A stretch of DNA of 64,000 nucleotides from Parapristionchus giblindavisi. Its lineage: Eukaryota; Nematoda; Chromadorea; Rhabditida; Diplogasteridae. Shown piece after piece: positions 1 through 11,500 of this stretch (within the stretch, counting starts at the first letter, position 1; each line of letters starts with the position of its first letter). Where the stretch lies: NCBI GenBank assembly GCA_943737045.1, contig CALSFV010000221.1:496001-560000 (forward strand). Reading direction: 5' to 3'. The notes under the pieces are model-generated. The model had not been told where the DNA came from, searched no databases, and was given only the letters and a program-made list of their open reading frames with translations. A program made the position numbers and the translations under genes.

Positions 1-1140
1 TCACAAGACGACCACGATATCTAACCGTCTGATTACTTGCATCTCGAAGGAGACCCGAGGCTCAATGCAAGGGACGTCAATCGGGAACTGGCGGAATTTC
101 ACCAAATTATTGTACCTAAAGCTTGTAAACTTGGCAGAAAAGATGTTTGAGGTGTCCGTGTACATCGTGCAATGTCGTATTCGTGCGTCGGGACTATTCA
201 GAAGTCTGCATATCTAGAAACCGCTGATCCCCGAAACGATTCGCAAAGCAAGAATCGTATGGGCAAAAGAGCACATTGATTGGACTCCCTAACAATAGAC
301 GTAGGTCGTATTCACAGACGAAATCAAGTTTCTGATGATTTCTTCGGGAGAATAACCCATGTTAGTCGTCAGGTTGGCACTAGATTTGATTTGAAGTACA
401 TGATGGCCACCGTGAAGCATGGTTTAGGATCGTTGATGTTGTGGGGTTACTTCTCTGTAGATGGGTTGGTCTCCTGGTCCATATGAATGGAGTTATGAGT
501 AAGGAGGACAACCGTAATATCCTAGAGACCCATTTCATTCCCTTAAACTTCTTTTCAACCAAGTTTAGAAGCTTTAGGTACGCGAATTTGGTGAAATTCC
601 GCCAGCTCTCGCTTGATGTCCATTCTTGTGAACCTCGGGTTCTCCTTCGAGATGCGAGTAATCGGACGATCAGATGTCAAAATCGTCTTGCGAGGTCGTT
701 CATTAGTCTTCTTTATTGTTTGAGCATAGATTGGAGTTTTGATGAACTTGTGGATAGTCGATAAAGACATCCGGACTTGCTATGAGAGAGTGTCTGCGGA
801 CAGCCCCATCTGACGTCCACGACAATTGGTAATCACTCGGATATCGATAGATTCTTACTCCCATGATACTTTGTCATAGTTCTAAAACGATATAACACAC
901 ATTGGTAGCGACATGAGTGAAAAAATTAAGACGAAATCGAAGAAAACGAAAATCTCACTTTTGTGATTTTTGATAAATTTGAAATAAATTTCACCATAAG
1001 AGTTCACCCGGGCTAATTTGTTGTGTAAAACACGTGAAAATACTCTCAAAATACTCCCTGAAAAGCTGGACATGATCGGTTGAGTTTGAAAAAAGTTATG
1101 ACGAAAAAAGCAAAAGTGGATATACTTTTGCACGGTACTG
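1..1140 (+). mobile_element. Tc1-like transposon, decayed, with internal inverted duplication
   Basis: The plus strand (about 60-540) carries frameshifted Tc1-family transposase: a stretch reading KHGLGSLMLWGYFS followed, one frame over, by HMNGVMSKEDNRNILETHF. This matches the region before the last catalytic Asp of Tc1 transposases. From about 545 to 790 the minus strand repeats the N-terminal part (a stretch ending ELAEFHQIRVPKASKLG) that also appears at about 60-130, so the right side is a fold-back copy of the left. The right end is at 1140, where ..GCACGGTACTG is followed by TA, the usual target dinucleotide. The left end is outside the window. Non-functional. It probably lies in a long intron or upstream part of array copy 1. 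Confidence 0.7.
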
Positions 1141-1296
1141 TATATATAAGAATATATATAATATATATAAGAAGTATGTTAAAACTAAACTATATTCCCT
1201 GCGTTACCCCAAATATCTCTCCAGCAGTCAGAAAAATGAAAGTTTTTCATAGGGATATCTATTCAGAATTAATCATAACCTTATCCGTAATTTCAG

Positions 1297-4200
1297 AAAC
1301 GTCGACCATCGATATTTGAATGTACAAGTCTGGAGCAGTGTGAATGCAAAACAAAGTATTAGGGTGTCCCATAGGTCTTTGCACTTTTTTCTGCACTAAC
1401 TTTGGACTCGTTTTTCTCAGTCTAGAGCGATTGGTATGCCCTGTAGTATTTGTCATACATTGAAGGTATACCGATCAGTAAAAGTGATAAGTTTCATTTG
1501 CCGGCTCTTTTTCCACGACCATTTTTGATTTTTTAAATTATGTCACCGTTACACAATTTTTGACATGCCCTTCTTCACTTATACAGTAGTGGGCGGAATA
1601 CGGTAGGATCAATCCCTAACTACGTCAATCAATGAAGCCGAGGGTGCCGTGTACTACAACAGTCTTTATCTGGTATCGTCTGTTCAAGAACAACCATTTT
1701 TCCTCGGTTGAAAATCAAAGCTCGTGGTACTCCAAGATCCGCCATCCACCGCATCTTCATTCGGTCTTCTCATCGCCCCAGGGCTTCGTTTATTATTTGA
1801 AAAAATATGACGCATGAAAATAGTGCAAAGACTTATGGGACACCCTAATATTTCAGGAACAAATATTGCCTAGATTCAGTCTAAATATTTCAGTGATTGT
1901 AACAATGTAACCAGAATCATTTGTGAAACTGATTGGTTTGATTCCGTTAGAAGTGTCAAGCTTGGACGGAAACAAATTTGCAATCCCGGGTCAGCTCATT
2001 TATAAGAGAAAGTTCCATTAGATTAATAATGTGAACAATAGTTTACAATTAGTCGTTGAATGGAACTAATCCTACCATTATATTAAATTTTTGTGATTTG
2101 GCATTCAATAACACGAATATTCTGTGAATATAAATGTATTGTATCTGTCAGATATCTTGTTCAATGCAAGAATTCATCAACAAAGTTCACGGTTACGGGC
2201 GATTTCTACGGCCTCAATATCCGAAAATTTCGTGAAAAGAAAGCGGCCTTCGTCGATGCATACCGTCAAGCTATGATTGATGTTCAATCTGCCCCAATCA
2301 TTGATTGTCCCAGACAATGTTTTACTGTAGCCAATGAATCAGGAGTTTTCGCAGGATGTGAGTATATTAGGGTGAGTACAACAATTACTACATTTGTTTC
2401 AGACACATACAGGGTGTCCAAAAAGTATTGTTACACGAAAAAATCCATTTATCTTTCTCAAAAACCATCATAGACAATTCAAACATGGCACAGTACTTGC
2501 CACTTACCATAGCAACATAACAATGAATGATCACTCGATCTGGCCTCCATTGGCCGCGATGACGCATCTAAGACCATGAGGGACAAAGTCGATGATGGGC
2601 CGCTGGTAGGGGATGCCGACTTTCTCAAATGTCTTTTCCAAGGACTTCGCGGTCTTCAACAGCCAGAACACGAGGGTAATAGCCCAGTCTCCTGAACAAG
2701 CGGATGCCAGTGGATACACCATCTCTTGCATTGTCTACCACCAATCAGTGATGGTTTTGGCTGGAGTGTGCTTGACGGCTAAGAGTCCCCTTGTGCTCAT
2801 GGATCTCAATAAGGTGTACTACGTCAGGACGATTTTCAAGAAGGTACTTCTCCACTGGTGCCGCTCCCACTTCAATGGGGTTCACTGAGACTTCTAGCAG
2901 GATTCAGCGCCTACTCTTTCGGAAAAAGTGACCCAGGCATGGTTCCGCACCCATGTGTCCGACTTCATCGCTACTCTATTTTGGCCCTACAACTCCTCCG
3001 ACCTGAACCCTTGGACTTCAACCTCGAAGCAGTATTGTAGAAGGAGTCCTGCTCTACCCACCATAAATACCGCGAGTCTCTCAAGAAGGCCTTGGAAAAG
3101 ACATGGGATAAAGTCGGCATCCCCTACCAGCGGCCCATCGTCGACTTTGTCCCTCATGGTCTCAGATGCGTCATCGCGGCCAATGGAGATCAGATCGAGT
3201 GACCATTCATTGTTATGTTGCTATGGTAAGTGGCAAGTACTGTGCCCTGTTTGAATTGTCTATGATGGTTTTTGAGAAAGATGAATGGATTTTTTCGTGT
3301 AACAATACTTTTTGGACACCCTGTAAAAGGTAACATTTAGTGTTTATCTATCTTGCTAGAGGTTAAGATGACGTTAATGTAGATTTTAAAAAAATGAATC
3401 AGATTATTCATAGCTCGAATTTGTAGAAAGAGCTAACCGAAGAATGCAACGATCCTTTGAATTGTATCTGCAATACGGAGTAATATACATCTAATCCTTA
3501 TTGATATTATTATAATAATGATTTTGCAGTAATTGTAATGATTTCTACAGTAGAGTTTGTTCGTCACGGTTCCAGATTCCTAGTATGAACAATACTGCGG
3601 GAAAGAAATTTATATGCGGAGGAGGAACAAATCCATTTGAGTAAGACCTATGTAATAATATACAATTTCTCGACGTCATGACAATAATATAACAAGGTGG
3701 CTCTATTAAGAATATGAATGAATCAAAAAATAACCCATTCACTGGTAGCAAGAATATGCACATATACTTATATTTATGATGAAATGATGAATCGTGTTGC
3801 ATCGACAATTTTTTCTATTATTATTTTGTTTTCAGACCGGTCCTTCAATGCGCATCACTTAACGATTTAAAGTAAGATTATTTTTTAGTTGAAATTATAG
3901 TCGTATAATTAAATTATTGAATTTAGCCTATTTTTCATGTGGTGATAAATTTTGTGAAAAATTTGTACATGCACACAATGCCTCATAGCGCGAGAGTTTT
4001 TTTATCAATGAATAAAGAGTTAAAAATTATGTATATAGTAGCAATCACTTACAATTAGCTGTTTGCTAGATCACGTCATAGTGACCTTAATTTTTGCATG
4101 ATAGTATTTCCAAAATTATATGAAAAAACACCGTTATAATAATCTAATCTGCGCGTAACTTTGCGCGGGATTTTTTAAACTTTTTGAAATTTCGAAAAAT

Positions 4201-7065
4201 TAAAAATTTTGGAGAAAAAAAACTATTCAGACTCAACAAAAAAAAATTTGATTAATGTGGCATATCTTAGTATCTAAAACAAATAAGCGATCGATACTAT
4301 AAACATAATTTTTAACTCTATATTCCTTGAGAAACTCCCTCCCCCCGCTGTGGGGCGTCAAGTGGAGCTGCACCGGGATGCAAAAGTATAATCAGCAGCA
4401 CTATATTTGCAGCGAAGGTTTTACCCAATATGACATTGATGGACTTCGAGAACCTTGGAGAACGAAATCGTGGGCAGAATTGTCAATGGATAATACTGAA
4501 AAGGCACTTCGTCGATTCCGATCAGCCAAAACAATAAACTGCAGTGGATATTGTTACTATCTCATGGATCAGTTCCGTGGGAAAATCAACATAGCTGCAG
4601 GATGTTTGGAGTCTTCTGAACATGAAGTATGTGCACTATACTTTTAAATTAATTAAAATTAAAGGTGGAGTCCCTCGAATATTTTCGTAACGAAACTGTG
4701 AAGACAGAAAGCTAGCTAAAGTTATTCTACCTACCGTACACTATTTATTGTATGATGATTCAGCTTATTGATCGCTTGAAACATGAATGAACCATCAGGC
4801 CTGTGCAAGGAAAGGCGCGCTTTTTGAAAATTGAGGAAATTCGGCAATAGGATTTGAACTTGCGCAAATTAGTAACGACTCTGAACGTTTACCACTGCGA
4901 TATAGGATAGATGATTGGTTGCGCTAACTTCTCGCATATCACTTGACATTTGCTCAAGAGATATGTGAGGGATTTGCATTGGCATTCCTTTAAAAGGTAC
5001 AAATACAGTACAGCTCGGGACATTGAGGGGCGCATTTGGACGCGGAATATAAATATTTTTCGCTTCTCTTAATTCTTAAATATTCATATATTCATAATTT
5101 TAGCACGCGAGGGAAGATGTTTGTGATTCCACGAAATGCGTTTGTGGTACCAGGTAAGTCATCGAATATCGAATATATGTAAGAATAAAGAGATAAATAG
5201 AATGGACATGGTTAAATAATTGGTTCAAATGCTAACAATAACATCATATATCACGCTATCTGAGAAAATCCACATATGTGTGGTATTGACGAAAAATGAA
5301 TTTTCCGGTTTTATGTATGATAATTAAAGGCTCCATGAGTGAAGTACATTGGTACTTGGAAATATCTTCCAATTGAAAATTCGCATCAGGGGGTGCGTTT
5401 GGTGTAGTTTGGCGACTTTTCCTAATAAGTTTATTTCGAATCCAATCGATTCGGGAGTGGGCGTAATCGACTCCTTGGCCAATTCTAAGAAACTATTGCC
5501 TAGGAGAGTTTTTCGAGCAAAGGTCAACGAACGTTGGAATTGAAAAAAAAATTAAAAAATTTATGTACGAATCAATTTTGTTCCTTGTACTTAATTGTGG
5601 TGAGGATTGGCGAGGTTTTCTAAAAAGTTTCTATTCCAATCGATTCGGGAGTAGGCGCATTCGAATCCATGTCTAATTCTAAGAAACTATTGCTAGGGAG
5701 AGTTTTTCGATCAAAGGTCAACGAACGCTGATATTGGGAATTTTTGAAAAAAATGTTTACATTAAATTAATTCTCACTATTTTCCATAATTCTTTCTATG
5801 TAGAAGCGATTGAGCAAATAGAATTTTTACATTCGCCATGGAAAATAGTGAGAATAAATTTAATGTAAACATTTTTTTCTAAAATTCCCAATATCAGCGT
5901 TCGTTGACCTTTGATCGAAAAACTCTCCTTTGCAATAGTTTCTTAGAATTAGACATGGATTCGAATGAGCCTACTCCCGAATCGATTGGTTTCGAAATAA
6001 ACTTTTTAGGAAACCTCGCCAATCCTCACCACAATTGAATACAGCGAACAAAATTGATTCGTTCACAAACTTGTAATTTTTTAAAAATTATACTTTGTAA
6101 ATTGAAGATGTGTAATGACATGTAGAAGCTATTAAGCAAATAAAAAATTGTAGTTCGCCATGGGAGAATTAATTTAATGTAATTATTTTTTCAATTCCAA
6201 CGTTCGTTGACCTTTGCTCGAAAAACTCTCCTCGGCAATAGTTTCTTAGAATTGGCCAAGGACTCGATTACGCCCAGTCCCGAATCGATTGGATTCGAAA
6301 TAAACTTATTAGGAAAAGTCGCCAAACTACACCAAACGCGCCCCCTGATGCGAATTTTCAATTGGAAGATATTTCCAAGTACCAATGTACTTCACTCATG
6401 GAGCCTATAATTATCATACATAAAACCGGAAAATTCATTTTTCGTCAATACCAAGAAAAAAATCGTTTGTTGAATTCTCTCAGATAGTGTGTTATATCGA
6501 ATATTCTTGTTTTGTATATTTTCAGTTCGTGCAATGATTTCTACAATAATCTATGTCTTAATGATGATAAATATCGGGGGTGCGATGATCTTGGAGAAGA
6601 CGAGGAGACAACTACCACTCCGATCACTACCAGTGAACTTACCACTACGACTGAGCTAACGACAACACGGACGAGGAAAACAGTACATATTCATTCTTCC
6701 GTTGATTTGCTCCGAAGATTTTTATTCCAATTATGAATGAAAACAATTTAACTCAATAATCCGTATTTTGCTCGCTCAGATTTATTTTTCAGACTACCAA
6801 TTATTTGAAAGACGATGGGGATCATGAAGAAGATAAAGAAGATGATGAAGACCATGATGAAGATCGTAGAAACAACAAGAATAAAGCTAAAGATGAAGAT
6901 GATGATAAAAACAATAGAGAAAGGAAGGGAAAAGATAATGGACAAAGATATGCTTATGATTCCAAGTATGATTTTGTTGTATGGCATGTATTATTATTAT
7001 ATTATTTTTTATCGTATTATCTTTTCAGGATCATTCTCGTCGTATTATCGCTATTTTTCTTCTGA
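1297..7065 (+). CDS. Array copy 1: secreted multi-module Cys-rich protein, 3' half
   Basis: Eleven exons equivalent to exons 12-22 of copy 2: 1297-1355, 1894-1989, 2152-2371, 3427-3479, 3530-3640, 3836-3871, 4413-4626, 5104-5153, 6526-6682, 6793-6965, 7029-7065. All phases agree, giving 401 codons and a stop. They encode the end of module 4 (SIFECTSLEQCECK, then CNNVTRIIC), module 5 (IIDCPRQCF..FAGC / EECNDPLNCIC / CNDFYSRVC), module 6 (TINCSGYCYY..AAGC / CDSTKCVC / CNDFYNNLC), a short Thr-rich run, an acidic Asp/Glu/Lys exon and a hydrophobic end. Exons 1-11 must lie left of the window. Four transposons sit in its introns (1359-1848, 2410-3323, 4663-4989, 5251-6492). The last exon is open in all three frames; I chose the frame reached by the AA|GTATGA donor. 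Function unknown. Confidence 0.8.
1359..1848. mobile_element. Non-autonomous mariner-type element in intron 12 of copy 1
   Basis: The ends are inverted repeats, TTAGGGTGTCCCATAGGTCT at the left and AGACTTATGGGACACCCTAA at the right, flanked by TA. The interior has no transposase. It inserted three bases into the intron. The matching intron of copy 2 (17819-17865) lacks it. Confidence 0.75.
2410..3323 (+). mobile_element. Tc1/mariner element with long fold-back arms and transposase remnant
   Basis: TA-flanked, ends CAGGGTGTCCAAAAAGTATT and its reverse complement. Each arm is about 200 bp and contains the C-terminal coding end of a transposase (a stretch ending GLRCVIAANG), once on each strand. 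Between them the plus strand has LFWPYNSSDLNPW, the catalytic DLNP-type motif of Tc1/mariner transposases, and then a frameshift. The element is a broken derivative in the intron between exons 14 and 15 of array copy 1. Confidence 0.75.
4663..4989. mobile_element. TTAA-flanked MITE with internal tRNA-like segment
   Basis: It begins AGGTGGAGTCCC and ends ..ATTCCT, between TTAA duplications at 4659-4662 and 4990-4993. The same intron in copy 3 (29400-29450) reads straight through a single TTAA, so this is a clean filled/empty pair. A related element lies in the opposite orientation at 53725-54063. Confidence 0.75.
4849..4907 (-). other. tRNA-like A box / B box segment inside MITE
   Basis: Read on the minus strand, it has a TATCGCAGTGGTAAACG A-box-like stretch and a AGTTCAAATCC B-box-like stretch about 40 bases apart. 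It is part of the MITE and does not fold into a convincing complete tRNA, so I do not call it a functional tRNA gene. Confidence 0.45.
5251..6492. mobile_element. 1.24-kb fold-back element in intron 19 of copy 1
   Basis: Long inverted arms: 5251-5830 mirrors 5830-6492, with ends TCACGCTATCTGAGA and TCTCAGATAGTGTGT beside TA. The mirrored arms create matching ORFs on both strands (5324-5527 and 6207-6410) that have no independent support. The same family recurs at about 45025-46443. It enlarges the intron to 1.4 kb; the copy 2 equivalent is 295 bp. Confidence 0.75.
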
Positions 7066-8479
7066 TAGCTCTCCAGAATACTTGGGATATCAGAATATCT
7101 CATGATAAACGATGATGATATATTTGTTCCAATTGTATTTGAAATGGCTTATGAAATGAACTTTACCATGAAATCGCGAGTGAACAATTTTCACATTTTG
7201 AAGAAAAAAAATCAGAAATGAAGGGTAGATGAGCAGCATTATGTTTTGCCTGTCATATAAACTGAAAGCATAAGAAAAGTCGGGTTAGGTGTGAGATAGT
7301 CGAGCGATAATCGACAGGGAGACGAGAGAGTGTATGTGAAATATTTGGTTCCGAGTATTATGTACGCTGTTAGACCCGTTGTCATTGTATTCACCACAGA
7401 TTTGACATTTTCTAATGCAATTACATTTCATACGAACAATATATGAAATCTCTTATACATATAAAAGGAAAATTAAAAATCATAGGCAGTTTTAGAATCT
7501 GAAATGTATAGGTTATAAAACATTAACTCGAAAATATCAAAAAGGAAAAAGGCACATCCTTGATTCGAATAAGCTTATTTATTATAGATGACTGTGATAA
7601 CACCATCAAAAAAGTTATAGCAATTTCCCGTTTTTCTAGGGTCCTTACAAGGAAATGGTCAAAAATTCCCGTGGAATTATGACTAGTGGCATATACCATT
7701 CGAATTAGCATGTGATTCTGATAAGACACACAAACGAAAAATATCAAATATTTATGAGGAAGCGATAATTAAAATCGCGAAATTCGAGGGCGTTTGAGTT
7801 CACCTCAATTTCCTCTGTTGGTGATTCTAAATAAAAATTTGTGCATTTTTGAGAAAGCTATCAAGAGTTTACCAATAATAAGCTGAATATTGTGATGACA
7901 ACTCGATCATTTTCAGAATTAAAAAAAATATATATATTGCTTTTCCAAATTTGCATCGAAAAATCACGATTATTCCGAAAGTATTTTTTAAGAACGTTGC
8001 TGCTGTATATGACGTAATCAATGGATAAAAGTGAGAGATTTTCTGAAAGTATTATATAAGAAAAGTCGTGCTCCTGAGTTGATTTTCATATTATTTATTT
8101 GCAATGGCCTCATTGATTATATTAATCAACGTAGTTCTAGAAATGCAGCTCGCTTCTTCCAAGTTACAACGTACAAAAATTGGAGAAACATGACGATAAA
8201 GGCTATTAAAGGAATACCTCATGCTAATTTGACTCTCCGCTCTGGCCACACTGTCTCGCAGACAAAGAAGGCCAGAACGTTGTCAGATCGGAGTTTCAAA
8301 TTGTCTTTTGTGTGATTATTTATATGGTGCATGCTTGTCATTCGAATACTGATTTATGCAACACACTTACACTTAATCACAACAATACATAGATAGATTA
8401 TCTCAGTCCAAAACTACATATATTGCTCATTTTCCATAATTCAATTTCAATGAATCATGATTTATTTTCCATAATACAA
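7066..8479. other. Spacer between copies 1 and 2, duplicated between copies 2 and 3
   Basis: It starts with a conserved 3' region (CATGATAAACGATGATGATA after the last exon). Much of it matches 25246-26450 at near identity, with blocks around 7260-7430 and 25430-25590, and around 7850-8300 and 25770-26290. No additional gene is supported. It shows that the array grew by tandem duplication of gene plus spacer. Confidence 0.65.
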
Positions 8480-8564
8480 TCACCTTCACTTGCATATAAT
8501 AAAATAAAGCATCATCTTTCATTCATTTCTACTATACACAGTGTTGTATTGTGGTTGACATCAA
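8480..8564 (+). promoter_or_regulatory. Conserved upstream region of copy 2
   Basis: A CATATAATAAAATAAAG TATA-like stretch is followed by CTTTCATTCATTTCTACTAT, ACACAGTGTTGTATTGTGG and TTGACATCAA just before the ATG. The same block precedes copies 3, 4 and 5. The conservation suggests a shared core promoter and 5' UTR; no transcription start can be read from sequence. Confidence 0.55.
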
Positions 8565-11500
8565 ATGAAGAAATTTCTTTGTATCTTATTCCTCACCTTA
8601 AAACTTCAACTATGGTTTGCTTTCAATGCTATGTCATGATTTTAGTGTTACTACATGTATTTTCAGCTTTTCTCTACAGTGCTACAAACCAATTCTCGAA
8701 ATTAGATTCAATGAATCTAATTATACAGATGAAAAAATATTGGAAGCAGAAAACGAATTGATTCTTATTAGGAAATTCCTTAGAGAAAGTGAGAAACTTT
8801 CAATTGATTGTGATCATACCAGAAGTTGCGTCTTTTATGATCATAAGCCGAATGGAACGATATGCCCTGTACGTGATATCTATATTAATTCTCAAACTAT
8901 TGCAAGTGTTCTAGGAATTGTTCACATCTAAATCTGAATATTGTTGGAACATGCCCATATGTAAATGTGTAGACTCAAAGTAAGTTTACAAAAAATATGT
9001 AAAACAGTAAAAAATCGATTGATTTGATTTCAGTAACTGTAATAACATAACGCAAGTCATTTGTGATACAAATAAATTAGATTTTCACTTGCATAATCTT
9101 GCAAGAAGTGCTGATGATGCAAAAGACTATATCTGTGGAAGAAGGGAAAGTCTGCCAAAGTCTGTCTTTTATGTCATTTCGTAGTATTCGAAATATGACT
9201 TTCAGATCTTATATTCAATGTAAAGAGGGCTCAGTACATTTTGATGAAAAAATATTCGATGATCTTTATAACAGAATGCCCCCTAATGGAATAACACGCG
9301 ATACTAGCTATCGTAGTGTATTGTACAGAGAAATAGTATTGGCCCTTGAATCAGCTCCATCAGTCAATTGTAATGGATATTGTAAAATTCGACGGATAAT
9401 TGGTTGGCCCCAACGATATAGGGAACAGAGAGTTCAATTCACTTGTGAGGAGGATAGTTGGGTAAGAATTTTCATGGAATAACTTTGTTGAATAGAAATA
9501 TAAAAGTGAAGACTATAGGAGATTGATTATACGGGAAAATCTCCTATTTTCCATGCTTTTCAAAAGTTGAATCAGTTATATTTCCTTCAGAATTATTCCA
9601 AATGCTTTTGAATTTTGGGCAATGAAGTTTACCCTCTATTACATTCTACTATTACGTTGTTTTCATGATCTAAAATTCAAATATATTTATATTCAAAATA
9701 GCTCTTCCAATCATATGTCTATGTTCTCTATATCAAAAAGGCAACATTACCAGAAAATCCACATTTTTCAATAAATTTCAAGTTATTTATTAATTGCGTT
9801 GGCAAGCCACCCATGAATGAAACTTCAAGGTCCGTTTCCATGAAAATCAACATAAGTAAGGACAAATATGGAAAAAATCTCCTACAATTCCGTATAATCT
9901 CCTACAAGTGTCGTTTTCTTTTTTTTGACGGAACATGAATTATATATTGTCCGTTTAAAATGTACTTGTATAATTGACTTGCTAATGGCTTGTAAAACGC
10001 AGAAGTATAATATCGATCAACCACATTTTCCCTGCCTTCCCTCCTCGCACTCTCTCTGATCTACGTGCTTGGTCTCTTCCTCTAAACATAAAAATTCATT
10101 GTGGCTGCGGCTGACTGCTCTCGTACCAAATAAACAAGAGTATTTTATGTCAATATATATATATGGTTTTAAACAAAAATAGATCTAATTTATTTTGGGC
10201 ATCCTTTTCGATACGTTCCAATTAAAATAGTTCTGGCTGGATCGGCGCATAGACTGAGATGGTAATATTCCGGAATCTTCGCTCTCACGTCCCAGATTCA
10301 ATTCTACGCGGCGGACAAAATTTTTCCATCGCTGCCTCGCTATTACAGAGGCTGAACAAACGTGATAACTTTACCTTAACGACCTTTATAGCTCATATAA
10401 TATATTGGGTCGCAGTGAAACTGCATATTTTTCAGTCATCGTAAAGAAAAACATTGATATAAACTCGAATCTGCGATATAACCATCTTCCAGGGGGATAA
10501 CGAACAATTAAAATGTGAGGATCCAACGGAGTGTGAATGTGGAACCGAGTATGCTAATACTTGTAAACCATTCATTATTCATATTTCATTGTTACAGTAA
10601 TTGTAATGATGTCCGATCATTGATTTGTGATAAGTCTTCGACATTTCAACTATTGGATAATAATTCTACGAATTTCACCAAAAATGTCAGGAGTCATATT
10701 TGTAAAGGCAGCGATCTTTCATTCGAAACGCCAAAGTTCATGTGAGAGGAAGCAATTCTTCCATTTTACAGTTTTACTCGTTTAGCTGGTGCCGATCTTT
10801 GAAAAAGGATCTTGACTATGATTGGCCAGAAAAAGACAATTTGACGGAGTGGAGAAATGAAATTGGCATTAGTCGATTAAAATTGATTGCCGAACTAGTC
10901 CAAAACGCTAGATCGATAAAATGTATGGGCGAATGTTATATCACTTCAACAATGGATACAGTAGAAGCCGGATGTAGAGTACGTTGCAGTGAACCATATT
11001 TGACTACATATGTGCTCACCTTTATTGCAGACAAAACATAATGATAATGACGATTTTGATGATACTAATGGCTGTCACGGATGTCATACACGCAAGTTCG
11101 TGTATTCTTTTACAGTCTGCTGATATTTTCTGAACTATTTGTATTATGCTATAATACACATATTGTTTTTTCGTTCAGCCATTGCAATAATGCAGCTGAC
11201 ATGATATGTCAAAATATCTGGGAAGGGCTTCTAAGTAAACACGAAAACACAAGTGATGAGTTCAAAAATGACGCCAAAATGAGGATATGTCAGAGCAGCA
11301 GTGAAAACACTTGGTATGCAATAATATTGTAATAAGGATTAATAATGACAATCGATTACAGGAAACCACAGCCATTTCAATGTATCAATACACGTGTGGA
11401 GATGGAGCACGAATATAAGGATACTGACTTCGGAAACATCAATTTTCTAAGAAGAATAGTGAAGGGATTTGAATCAGCCAAATCGGAAAATTGTGACACA

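Noticed and set aside
5324..6410. Paired ORFs of the same sequence on opposite strands (also 45097-46360, 19339-20816, 62874-63957)
   Set aside because: They are mirror images from the arms of fold-back elements, not separate genes.
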